DNA from: RGIG1959 sp045651865 | GTDB taxonomy: Bacteria > Bacillota > Clostridia > Oscillospirales > Acutalibacteraceae | Assembly: GCA_045651865.1 (NCBI GenBank) | Contig: JAZRTC010000092.1 | Span: 1 to 10,840 of the forward strand | Reading direction: 5' to 3' | Length of the DNA: 10,840 nt | In this document: positions 5,369 to 10,840 of the stretch, piece after piece | Layout: every line of letters starts with the position of its first letter | Numbering within the stretch: position 1 is the stretch's first letter | Program-made: the position numbers and the translations under genes | The notes under the pieces: model-generated | Told to the model about the DNA's origin: nothing | The model's database searches: none | What the model saw: only the letters and a program-made list of their open reading frames with translations

Positions 5369-5395
5369 CAGACCGTGTCGCACGGTCTGTTTTTT
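5369..5395 (+). terminator. Second terminator at the left end of element 2
   Basis: CAGACCGTG and CACGGTCTG form a 9-bp stem with loop TCG, followed by six T. Together with the preceding hairpin this makes a double block to transcription entering from the tRNA or from element 1. Confidence 0.88.
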
Positions 5396-5399
5396 GCAT

Positions 5400-5487
5400 T
5401 TTGATGCTTTTTTGATGCTCAAAAAAGCATCAATCGTGCCAACAAATCCAACGCATCCGTCCCGTACAGCATCAAAATAGCATCAAT
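5400..5487. repeat. AGCATCAAA repeats and 14-bp inverted repeat near the att site
   Basis: TTTGATGCT occurs at 5400-5408 and 5411-5419. AGCATCA(A/T) follows at 5426-5434, 5468-5476 and 5479-5487. Bases 5401-5414 and 5420-5433 form a perfect 14-bp inverted repeat with a 5-base loop. They match the repeats left of the core at 5142-5190. Confidence 0.6.
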
Positions 5488-5535
5488 GAGTTTCTACCTT
5501 AAACCGAATGTTGGAAAATCTTGGCGGAATTGATT

Positions 5536-5922
5536 TTAAAGCAGTGCTCCCCATTGATCAAGAGTATGATGCTTTGTAAGTTTATGGTATGCTTCTGATA
5601 CTGTGCTGTACATTTGTTGATTTATTCTAGAATTCGTTGGCACATCAAAACCAAAAGCTGCTGCTTCTTTTATGCTAGGCGAAAAAACATACATATACAA
5701 GTTGCTACCCTTGTGATTTCTAACTAAATTGAGATAGTCAGCATCTTCCCGCAACTCCGTTTTTAACACTCGGTATTCTTCTTTAATTCTTTCGGATGGA
5801 ATATAGCCATGGTCTTGACCATCAAGGTAGTTGGCAATAATTCTTCTTAGATGATCCACCCTGCTAATGTAGTTTATCATTACCTGGGCGAGTTCGGAAT
5901 CGGTCATGTTTTTGTAATTCAT
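5536..5922 (-). CDS. Hypothetical protein (128 aa), last gene of the DUF4258/YgiT/ImmA operon
   Basis: I do not recognise the family. The protein is soluble-looking, without a signal peptide or membrane segment. The first 40 residues are helical (MTDSELAQVMINYISRVDHLRRIIANYL); the middle is charged and helical (RIKEEYRVLKTELREDADYLNLV); residues 70-95 look like strand (SNLYMYVFSP). No catalytic signature is seen. AAGGAGG lies about 6 bases upstream of the ATG at 5922. It starts 63 bases after the ImmA-like gene on the same strand and is probably co-transcribed. The gap holds a palindrome at 5935-5946, so some separate control is possible. Function could be an immunity, adaptor or target protein for the operon, but nothing in the sequence decides this. 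Confidence 0.75.
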   Translation of the reverse strand: MNYKNMTDSELAQVMINYISRVDHLRRIIANYLDGQDHGYIPSERIKEEYRVLKTELREDADYLNLVRNHKGSNLYMYVFSPSIKEAAAFGFDVPTNSRINQQMYSTVSEAYHKLTKHHTLDQWGALL

Positions 5923-5934
5923 ATATATCCTCCT

Positions 5935-5946
5935 TAGTTCGAACTA
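5935..5946. promoter_or_regulatory. Palindrome before the 128-aa gene
   Basis: TAGTTCGAACTA is a perfect 12-bp palindrome directly upstream of the AAGGAGG ribosome binding site. It could be an operator or, in RNA, a small hairpin next to the site. No promoter is obvious here. Confidence 0.35.
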
Positions 5947-5985
5947 GATATTGAATTAGATAATCACGGATTATTTATAATGCTG

Positions 5986-6717
5986 TTATAAACGGCATCC
6001 TGAAAGCAATACTAAATATTGATTGCCATAAATATGATGTACTTCTTGCAGGACGGTTCCGTGATATAATTCTGTCCACGCCCCTGAAATCAATTGTTTT
6101 TGGGCGGCTAAATCTAATTGCACCGGGCATGTTTTTGGGATTGCTTGTGCAAAAAGATTTTTACTTGCGGATTTATACCATTTTAGTTTTTGTGAATCAT
6201 AACACAAAAGGATTTCGGTTTCATCATTCGACGCTGTAACCGTTTGGATGGCAGCATGGGTAATAGAAATATCAAAAGTGGTCGCAACATCTAAAATATT
6301 CGATAATTTAACAGGGCCGACAGGAATATGTTCAGATAATGCTATTTTAGGAATAAGCAACTCATTTGCGAATTGATTTGCTTCTATCTCTTGAAGCGGG
6401 GAATTTACATTTTTTTCGATCGTATCTGAAATTCGATCACACGAATATAGTTGGTCTCGGTGTAATAAATAATGACCCAGCTCATGTGCTATGATAAAAC
6501 GTTGTCTGTGACGATTTGTGATTTTTCCGTTAATTAAAATGATTTTTTTATTTCGGTGACATATTAGATACCCATCTTTATTTAGCGGTTGATTATTAAT
6601 GACGGTTATATCAAGCTTTTGGCATATATTGTGAATGTTAACAGGATAACGAGTATCCAAAAATGATGAAGCAATATCAATTGCGACCTCTATTTTATGA
6701 GGAATCAATTCAATCAT
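5986..6717 (-). CDS. ImmA/IrrE-family metallopeptidase
   Basis: Encodes 243 aa. The zinc-peptidase signature is IAHELGHYLLH with His78, Glu79 and His82. Glu112 in EANQFANELLIP is the likely third ligand, in the usual position for ImmA/IrrE enzymes. Residues 130-165 are helical; the C-terminal 75 residues (170-243) form a separate, strand-rich part I cannot name. ImmA of ICEBs1 cleaves the repressor ImmR, and IrrE/PprI cleaves DdrO. Here the start codon overlaps the end of the zinc-finger/HTH gene by 8 bases, suggesting coupled translation and a functional pair. By analogy the protease may cleave the neighbouring DNA-binding protein, but that protein is not an Xre-type repressor, so the target is inference. 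Confidence 0.9.
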   Translation of the reverse strand: MIELIPHKIEVAIDIASSFLDTRYPVNIHNICQKLDITVINNQPLNKDGYLICHRNKKIILINGKITNRHRQRFIIAHELGHYLLHRDQLYSCDRISDTIEKNVNSPLQEIEANQFANELLIPKIALSEHIPVGPVKLSNILDVATTFDISITHAAIQTVTASNDETEILLCYDSQKLKWYKSASKNLFAQAIPKTCPVQLDLAAQKQLISGAWTELYHGTVLQEVHHIYGNQYLVLLSGCRL

Positions 6718-7180
6718 CTTCTTCCGCTAAAGCTGCTTGTATGATTACAGCATCATGACTGCTAATTTGACCTCCTTTTGCAGCCATAGATACAAAGTCC
6801 TCATTAGATGATGCATTCATATATGCTACAATATCAGCCATTAAAAATCTCCATTCGCGTCCCACTTTATAAGCCTTGATTCTGCCGTCTCGGATCATAT
6901 TATAAACCGTTTGATTACTTACACGCAAGTATTGTGCGGTTTCTTCTAAGTTAAGGACATCGATTTTTGGGACTTCGATTTTACTAAGAGCATTTATAAT
7001 ATTTTCAATCATTTTAACTTCTTGCGAGGTATACACAATTTCACCGCAATGTGGGCAAAGATAGGCGCTAATTCCTTTGATTTCTATTTCTTTCCCTTGA
7101 AACCTCAATGTTTTAGAAGTTATTGATAGTTTCATTTGGTTGCCGCACATGAAACAAGTTTTCTCTCTAATCCTTTCCAT
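6710..7180 (-). CDS. YgiT-type zinc finger plus excisionase-type HTH protein, antitoxin-like
   Basis: Encodes 156 aa. Residues 9-45 have two CxxC knuckles (Cys9/Cys12 and Cys42/Cys45 in YLCPHCGEIVY), matching YgiT/MqsA-type zinc domains. Residues 75-122 (LNLEETAQYLRVSNQTVYNMIRDGRIKAYKVGREWRF) are a MerR/excisionase-type helix-turn-helix. A C-terminal tail (125-156) contains AAKGGQISSHDAVIIQAAL. Classical MqsA has an Xre-type HTH after the zinc domain; here that part is replaced by an excisionase-type one. Downstream of a DUF4258 gene this protein is best read as the antitoxin and autorepressor of a toxin-antitoxin-like pair. TGGAGGAG precedes the start. A 113-base gap separates it from the DUF4258 gene, wide for a typical pair. 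Confidence 0.85.
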   Translation of the reverse strand: MERIREKTCFMCGNQMKLSITSKTLRFQGKEIEIKGISAYLCPHCGEIVYTSQEVKMIENIINALSKIEVPKIDVLNLEETAQYLRVSNQTVYNMIRDGRIKAYKVGREWRFLMADIVAYMNASSNEDFVSMAAKGGQISSHDAVIIQAALAEEDD

Positions 7181-7293
7181 AAAACTCCTCCAAAATATTG
7201 TTGATTGCTTTTATTGCAAATATGAGTGGATATAGCAATTAATTAAAATCAATAATCAGTAGTATAATAATAGAGTAACGCTGAATGACGCTG

Positions 7294-7647
7294 TTACTTT
7301 CTCACAAGCCAGGGGTTGTCGGCTCTTGATTTTTCCCATTTTTCGTTTGTGGCTTCTTCAACTGTAATTATGACCAACTCTGGCGAACTAGGATTTGATA
7401 GGTTTATAGCAAAGACGATTGCTGTATCTGGCATAAACAAGGGATCGGAAACGACACCTCTTTCGTGAGGGTGCTTTGCGTTAGGTGATTGAGTCTCTAT
7501 GAATTGAGTGGTTGGACTTGTTAGTATTTTCTCCACATCGCTAGTAGTATATCCTCGCTCTATCATACGCTCAACGCCGTGGTCTGTATATACAATCTGG
7601 CCGTTAGCGGCAAGTTGTCTCATTGCGGGTAAATCGTTCTTGGTCAT
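7294..7647 (-). CDS. DUF4258 protein, toxin-like
   Basis: Encodes 117 aa. The N-terminal pattern TDHGVERMIERGYTTSDVEKIL (His23, Arg27, Arg31) and the following strands (FMPDTAIVFAINL, ELVIITV) fit DUF4258, a small fold related to RelE-like mRNA-interferase toxins. DUF4258 genes are often followed by YgiT-type zinc-finger genes, as here. It would act in the cytoplasm, probably on RNA, but no experiment-based role can be claimed. It is the first gene of a minus-strand operon with a near-consensus promoter and repeated operator-like sites. The start at 7647 has GGAGGAG four bases upstream. An alternative is that it is a non-toxic DNA- or RNA-binding subunit of the protease module. Confidence 0.8.
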   Translation of the reverse strand: MTKNDLPAMRQLAANGQIVYTDHGVERMIERGYTTSDVEKILTSPTTQFIETQSPNAKHPHERGVVSDPLFMPDTAIVFAINLSNPSSPELVIITVEEATNEKWEKSRADNPWLVRK

Positions 7648-7661
7648 TTAGCTCCTCCTGT

Positions 7662-7690
7662 TTTATAATAATTTATAATAGTTTATAATA
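7662..7690. promoter_or_regulatory. Three tandem 10-bp repeats, likely operator
   Basis: TTTATAATA occurs at 7662-7670, 7672-7680 and 7682-7690, exactly one helical turn apart. They lie between the -10 box and the ribosome binding site of the DUF4258 gene, so protein bound there would block transcription. The excisionase-type HTH protein of the operon is the natural candidate to bind. Confidence 0.65.
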
Positions 7691-7719
7691 AGTATATAAC
7701 ATGCCAAAGCGGTTGTCAA
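7691..7719 (-). promoter_or_regulatory. Promoter of the DUF4258/YgiT/ImmA operon
   Basis: On the minus strand TTGACA (7714-7719), 17 bases, then TATACT (7691-7696): a near-consensus SigA promoter immediately upstream of the repeated operator-like sites. Confidence 0.8.
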
Positions 7720-7757
7720 CAATATAATTGTTAAAATTTGGTTACGATTAACGCCAA

Positions 7758-7803
7758 CAAAAATCCCCGTCATCGTGGTCCAGACGATGGCGGGGATTTT
7801 TAA
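7758..7803 (-). terminator. Terminator of integrase 2
   Basis: AAATCCCCGTCATCGT and ACGATGGCGGGGATTT form a long stem with one G-U pair, flanked by A and T runs on each side, so it can act on both strands. On the minus strand it lies about 65 bases after the integrase stop codon. The stretch between also has two weaker, overlapping stem-loops (TGTCAG/CTGACA and ACCCCT/AGGGGT). Confidence 0.8.
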
Positions 7804-7867
7804 TCACCTTAGATAGTTCTTTCTTCCTTGCTGTCAGGTGGCAACCCCTACTGACATGGTGCAGGGG

Positions 7868-9088
7868 TCACACATCAAATCCATCGGTGATACCTTCCAG
7901 AGCGGTCGGGTCATTGCGGATATAGTACATCTCCGTGACTTCGGATGTGCTGTGTCCGAGCAGGTTGGCAATCTGCTTGGGTGACAATCGCAGGATCGTG
8001 CCATCGGGTTGTTTCACACCATTGCCGAGGCGCGTGGCGTAGGTGTGTCGGAAGGAATGCAAGCTGAGGTATTCCGGCAGGTGTGCCGCTTTGATGATAC
8101 GCTCAAACCGTTTGCGAAAGTTGAGCGGGTGGGTGAACCCACCGTGCTTATCACATACAAGCGGAGCATCCTCGCCAAAGTAGAACTCCTTACGCAGATC
8201 TTCCACCATCGCGATCGCCGCATTGTTCAGCGGCACATTGCGCTTGCTTGACGCGGTTTTGAGTTTGCCGACCACGATCTCGCGACCTTTGATTGCTTTG
8301 GTGCCTTTGCGTTTGGCGATTTCTTTCACACCGCGACGTACATGCAGAACACGTTTTTCGAGGTCGATGTCGCTGTTGATCACGCCCAGCATCTCACTCG
8401 GGCGAAGTCCGGTGTTGACCATGAACATATACGCCGCCGCTTGCTGATACATCCGCTTGCCGTCCTTGAAGGTGCGGAAGCATTCGGCTTTGAATGCTTG
8501 CAATTCGTCCTCGGTGAAGACGGTGATGGTTTCACTCGGCGGTTTGCATTCCTTGCCTTGTGCCGCCATAAAATTGGCTTTCTTCATCATCGGCACGCTC
8601 AGCATCGGGTTCTTTTGCAGGAACTCCTGCTCGACCATGTAACGGAAGTATTCACCGAACAGATCGTGAATCTTCTTGACGGTGGTGAAAGCGTATCCGC
8701 GTTCCATACGATCGTTCAGAATCTTTTTGATATCGGCGGCGGTGATGGTGCCGACAACGCGTTCGCCGAGATCGGGATACGCGTGATGGCGAGCGGTGCA
8801 TTCAAGACGGTCGTATGTGGTGTGTTCCACCATTGGATACTTGAACACCTCCAGCCAGTTCTGCATACTGACGAACAAGGTTTTCTTGCTTTCGTCCGCT
8901 TCTTCGACCAACTTGTCGAAGTCGGAAATGTATTCGGTGATCTTCTTTTTGACTTCCATCTTGGTTGTGCCTGAGAACGATTTGCGCTTGCGTTCGCCGC
9001 TCTCATCCATAAACCACACGACGCCACCCCAGCGCTTGTCAGTGTTGCGATAAAATATATTGCCGTTCGTCAGCAGTTTCTTTTCCAT
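7868..9088 (-). CDS. Tyrosine recombinase/integrase of element 2
   Basis: Encodes 406 aa with the same architecture as the first integrase: N-terminal arm-binding-like part, SAM-like core-binding domain (about 70-175) and catalytic domain. Visible catalytic residues are Arg229 (NTGLRPSEML), Lys277, His344/Arg347 (LHSFRHT), His379 (LLGHST) and Tyr388 or Tyr389 (EMYYIRND). The two enzymes differ most in residues 55-75, the extreme C-terminal half-linkers and surface positions; the core-binding segment TTYDRLECTA is shared, in keeping with the same tRNA-Trp target. The start at 9088 was chosen by alignment with the first integrase and the preceding GAAAGGATGTGATGTC; a frame reaching 9169 only reads through the leader. 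Confidence 0.95.
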   Translation of the reverse strand: MEKKLLTNGNIFYRNTDKRWGGVVWFMDESGERKRKSFSGTTKMEVKKKITEYISDFDKLVEEADESKKTLFVSMQNWLEVFKYPMVEHTTYDRLECTARHHAYPDLGERVVGTITAADIKKILNDRMERGYAFTTVKKIHDLFGEYFRYMVEQEFLQKNPMLSVPMMKKANFMAAQGKECKPPSETITVFTEDELQAFKAECFRTFKDGKRMYQQAAAYMFMVNTGLRPSEMLGVINSDIDLEKRVLHVRRGVKEIAKRKGTKAIKGREIVVGKLKTASSKRNVPLNNAAIAMVEDLRKEFYFGEDAPLVCDKHGGFTHPLNFRKRFERIIKAAHLPEYLSLHSFRHTYATRLGNGVKQPDGTILRLSPKQIANLLGHSTSEVTEMYYIRNDPTALEGITDGFDV

Positions 9089-9116
9089 GACATCACATCC
9101 TTTCTTCAAGCACAAC

Positions 9117-9145
9117 ACAATACCACAGGAGGTTTTATAAGTCCA
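9117..9145 (-). promoter_or_regulatory. Promoter/leader of integrase 2
   Basis: TGGACT (9140-9145), 17 bases, then TATTGT (9117-9122) on the minus strand. Sequence and spacing match the leader of integrase 1 almost base for base down to the ribosome binding site. Confidence 0.55.
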
Positions 9146-9153
9146 GCGAAAGA

Positions 9154-9182
9154 TTGAACTTTTATGCAAACAGTGATATAAT
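9154..9182 (+). promoter_or_regulatory. Promoter of the HXXEE gene
   Basis: TTGAAC (9154-9159), 17 bases, perfect TATAAT (9177-9182). It is divergent from and nearly adjacent to the integrase 2 promoter, so the two may influence each other. Confidence 0.75.
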
Positions 9183-9218
9183 CAGTTCGTAAATCAAGAA
9201 TTTGACCGAGGTGCCACA

Positions 9219-9833
9219 ATGAAAAAGCGAATCGTGAAGTATAACCTTGAAATACTCACCGTGATATTGGCGGTTGTATGCATCGCAAGTCTGTTCTTTT
9301 GGAACAGTCTGCCTCTCGCAGGCAAAGCATTGCTCGGCTTTATGGTCTTATACACGCTTCACGAATGGGAAGAATCGAAATTTCCCGGTGGATTTTATGA
9401 TTTGTTTTTCGGTGGGTTCGGCATCAACATCCAGGTGAGTGAAGCGAGAATGCACCTTCCTGTGGCAGTATATATTTTGATTATGCTGCTTGTTCCGTTT
9501 GCTTTACAGCATATTACGTTTCTTGTGCTGATTCCGCTCGGACTTGGACTTTTTGAAGGCGTTATCCATGTTGCGGGCATCAAAATACACAAGCTGAAGA
9601 AACCGTATACACCCGGTATGATCACAGGACTTCTCTTGTTTGCCTATTCCGTGTTTATGATCGTGCAAATCAACAAAGCGGGCGGCTTACCGATCTGGCA
9701 ATGGATCGTCGGTTTTGTGCTTGCCTTTGTCGGCTTTGCTGTTATGGAACAATTCTTCCTGAGAACCGTCGGGCTGACATTCGGCGATTTCAGAAAAATG
9801 GCAATGGCTCGAGTGTTGGGTAAAAAGAAATAA
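9219..9833 (+). CDS. HXXEE-family membrane protein
   Basis: Encodes 204 aa with about five or six membrane segments (roughly 9-28, 34-48, 81-104, 105-120, 134-150 and 158-178). The family signature LHEWEESKFPGG gives His48, Glu51 and Glu52. A second acidic/His pair, Glu113 and His117 (LFEGVIHVAG), is in the position where this family usually keeps charged residues, suggesting a membrane-embedded metal or catalytic site. The family has no settled function. GAGGTG precedes the ATG. It stands alone on the plus strand between two minus-strand backbone genes, with its own promoter and terminator, and has no counterpart in element 1. It is therefore cargo rather than part of the mobility machinery. 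Confidence 0.85.
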   Translation: MKKRIVKYNLEILTVILAVVCIASLFFWNSLPLAGKALLGFMVLYTLHEWEESKFPGGFYDLFFGGFGINIQVSEARMHLPVAVYILIMLLVPFALQHITFLVLIPLGLGLFEGVIHVAGIKIHKLKKPYTPGMITGLLLFAYSVFMIVQINKAGGLPIWQWIVGFVLAFVGFAVMEQFFLRTVGLTFGDFRKMAMARVLGKKK

Positions 9834-9862
9834 TTAAATTCCAATTTGTCGGTGAGATTGAA

Positions 9863-9898
9863 ACCGCAACCTTGATTGATCAAGGTTGCGGTATTCTT
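9863..9898. terminator. Terminator between the HXXEE and RHH genes
   Basis: A 12-bp stem (9863-9874 with 9881-9892) with loop ATTGAT is followed by TATTCTTTT on the plus strand. It lies directly after the converging RHH gene stop codon and may serve both transcripts. Confidence 0.8.
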
Positions 9899-10297
9899 TT
9901 ATCCGCCGCGCTGATAACGCAAGGTTTCTTCAAACGTAACCCGACCGCGCGATTGTTTCAGAAGAGTGACACACCTTCCGCGCAGACGTTGAAGTGTATA
10001 TTCGTCGACGTCCAGTTCCGCCGCGAGAATGTGCATCACCATGGACAGCTCCACCGCATATTTGAATGTGAGCGTTGCGATGCGATCTTCGAACGGTTTT
10101 AACGATTCTTTGACGGCGCTTGCTAAATATTCCGAGTGATCTTCCGCAAGAAGATATTGGGTGTAGAACGTAATCGCTTTCTCAATGTATTCGGATTGAC
10201 TGGAACAACCGTGCTGTTTGTAATTTTCCTTGACTGCTTTCATGGTTTCGGGATGTACCCAAAGCGCAAATTTCGTTTTTTCTTTTGGTGCAGGCAT
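9899..10297 (-). CDS. Ribbon-helix-helix-type DNA-binding protein of element 2
   Basis: Encodes 132 aa, homologous to the 151-aa protein of element 1. The shared N-terminal part (KFALWVHPETMKAV, CSSQSEYIEKAITFYTQYL) is the ribbon-helix-helix region. The shared C-terminal part keeps ELDVDEYTLQRLR and a GRVTFEETLRYQ ending. It lacks about 17 residues of the middle linker present in the element 1 protein (ATNSASPGITEQQV region). A role as repressor or accessory factor at the nearby conserved non-coding block is inferred from position. The start at 10297 has AGGAG 8 bases upstream; a longer frame to 10348 is not supported by a site. Confidence 0.75.
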   Translation of the reverse strand: MPAPKEKTKFALWVHPETMKAVKENYKQHGCSSQSEYIEKAITFYTQYLLAEDHSEYLASAVKESLKPFEDRIATLTFKYAVELSMVMHILAAELDVDEYTLQRLRGRCVTLLKQSRGRVTFEETLRYQRGG

Positions 10298-10480
10298 TCG
10301 TTTCACTCCTTTTTCATTACAGCTCAAAATCGGCCCAAATTTGTGCATAATGCCAGGTCGAAAATTTCAAAACTCCTCTTAAAACCGCGACGCATGGCGG
10401 TTTTCTCGGCAAATGACCCTTTTTGCGATTTAAAACGGAGAAAGCATCCCACCCAGTCAAAACCCTTCAAAACCGCTTAA
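10298..10480. repeat. Iteron-like AAAACCGC repeats, element 2
   Basis: AAAACCGCG at 10381 with its inverse GGCGGTTTT at about 10396, a degenerate AAAACGG at about 10432 and AAAACCGC at about 10469. TGTGCATAAT (10342-10351) is shared with element 1 at the same distance from the RHH gene. No coding sequence is seen. Confidence 0.4.
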
Positions 10481-10575
10481 CGGTCGGCATTGCCGTCCGA
10501 TGTAAAGGGCGGAAACGGGGTCAACAGACCCGCCGCTTATTCCTGCAATCACTTGTGCCAAAAAAATATACACAA
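10481..10575. other. Conserved hairpin-rich non-coding block (copy 2)
   Basis: CGGTCGGCATTGCCGTCCG (10481-10499) and GCTTATTCCTGCAAT (10535-10549) are identical to element 1 and have the same 54-base spacing. Between them GGGTC-AACA-GACCC makes a stem that differs in sequence from the element 1 stem but sits in the same place. A TTGTG...CACAA-framed AT stretch ends the block. Structure kept while sequence changes argues for a functional fold in DNA or RNA. Confidence 0.65.
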
Positions 10576-10706
10576 AGCCGCCCGTTCGAAACGCCCTCAC
10601 CAATCGCCTGTGTCGCGTTTTATTCTGAGTCGCATCTGTTCTCGTACTTCAAATGCAATCGCGTTACACGCCATCCTCGCGTGCATTACGGCGTGTTTCG
10701 GTCACA
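10576..10706. other. Gene-free spacer
   Basis: Contains no convincing gene; the best short frame on the minus strand (about 29 aa) lacks a ribosome binding site. No other clear structure is seen. Confidence 0.4.
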
Positions 10707-10840
10707 TCAGAAATCAATATCATCATCTTCCATCCGATTCGCTTCGGCTTCGCGTTCCTTGTGTTCAAAGAAATGATACCGCCACGGGATTTCAAAATCA
10801 TTCACGATGTAATGATTGTTGAATGTCATCGGCACACCGC
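10707..10840 (-). CDS. C-terminal end of an unknown protein (5' end outside the window)
   Basis: The last 43 residues of a minus-strand frame reach the window edge and end in an acidic tail, MEDDDIDF. The segment MTFNNHYIVNDFEIPWRYHFFEH is protein-like, with aromatic residues and no low complexity, followed by a charged helix (KEREAEANR). I do not recognise the family. It occupies the place where element 1 has its winged-helix gene, but the visible sequence is not similar, so element 2 has a different or additional gene here. A start at the Met four residues into the visible part cannot be excluded, but no ribosome binding site precedes it. Confidence 0.6.
   Translation of the reverse strand, partial: GVPMTFNNHYIVNDFEIPWRYHFFEHKEREAEANRMEDDDIDF

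Larger units (their letters stand above)
5321..10840. mobile_element. Element 2: related integrative element, right end not in the window
   Basis: From the second attachment copy rightwards there is a second set of the same backbone: integrase with the same leader, RHH protein and conserved non-coding block, in the same order and orientation as element 1. Cargo differs: a DUF4258/YgiT/ImmA operon and an HXXEE membrane protein. The predicted third copy of the tRNA-Trp end lies beyond the right edge, so the size is unknown. Confidence 0.7.

Noticed and set aside
5142..5487. CRISPR array from the spaced AGCATCAAA repeats
   Set aside because: Repeats are only 9 bases, irregularly spaced and in both orientations, with no cas genes nearby.
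7181..7293. Promoter or terminator between the DUF4258 and YgiT-type genes
   Set aside because: The GTAAC/GTTAC stem has only five pairs and no promoter pair with good spacing was found; internal control remains possible but unsupported.
9089..9169. N-terminal extension of integrase 2 to 9169
   Set aside because: It translates the conserved leader; the integrase 1 start and the ribosome binding site agree with 9088.
10576..10706. Short minus-strand frame of about 29 aa
   Set aside because: No ribosome binding site at a usable distance and no neighbour support.

Overview
The window looks like chromosomal DNA of a Gram-positive, Clostridia-type gut bacterium, probably an Oscillospiraceae/Ruminococcaceae relative. 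The grounds are SigA-like promoters, AGGAGG-type ribosome binding sites, a Bacillus-type LexA box, type I dockerin modules, a DUF6809-like protein and a tRNA-Trp whose CCA end is encoded. This placement is inferred from gene content, not from a database match.

The main result is that the window holds one complete small integrated element and most of a second, related one, arranged in tandem at the 3' end of a tRNA-Trp gene. Bases 1-25 are the 3' end of the tRNA. The same 25 bases recur at 5296-5320, inside a 45-base copy (5276-5320) of the tRNA's 3' half. Element 1 (E1) is therefore 26-5320, about 5.3 kb. Element 2 (E2) starts at 5321 and runs off the right edge; its far attachment site is not visible. 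Both elements place a strong hairpin terminator directly after the tRNA CCA end. Each carries its own homologous tyrosine integrase and its own homologous ribbon-helix-helix (RHH) protein. Both also carry a conserved, hairpin-rich non-coding block (4139-4235 and 10481-10575) with identical internal spacing.

E1, left to right: a terminator, a GC-rich structured stretch with a palindromic repeat, a DUF6809-like gene (minus), a dockerin gene remnant and a complete secreted dockerin protein (plus), then integrase, RHH protein and a winged-helix replication-type protein (all minus). The winged-helix gene has a SigA-like promoter overlaid by a near-consensus LexA/SOS box, so DNA damage may switch on this part of the element. 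The right end has a plus-strand promoter, a possible 47-aa peptide and repeats near the attachment site.

E2, left to right: two terminators, AGCATCAAA-type repeats and a large inverted repeat. Then comes an AT-richer minus-strand operon: a DUF4258 toxin-like protein, a YgiT-type zinc-finger protein with an excisionase-type helix-turn-helix, an ImmA/IrrE metallopeptidase and an unknown 128-aa protein. Its promoter is followed by three tandem 10-bp repeats, a likely operator. This looks like a toxin-antitoxin-type module joined to a protease. The integrase, a divergently transcribed HXXEE membrane protein, the RHH protein, the conserved non-coding block and the C-terminal end of an unknown protein follow.

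The inferred division of labour is: integrases move the elements; the RHH, winged-helix and conserved block make up a replication, transfer or control module; the dockerin, HXXEE and DUF4258/YgiT/ImmA genes are cargo.
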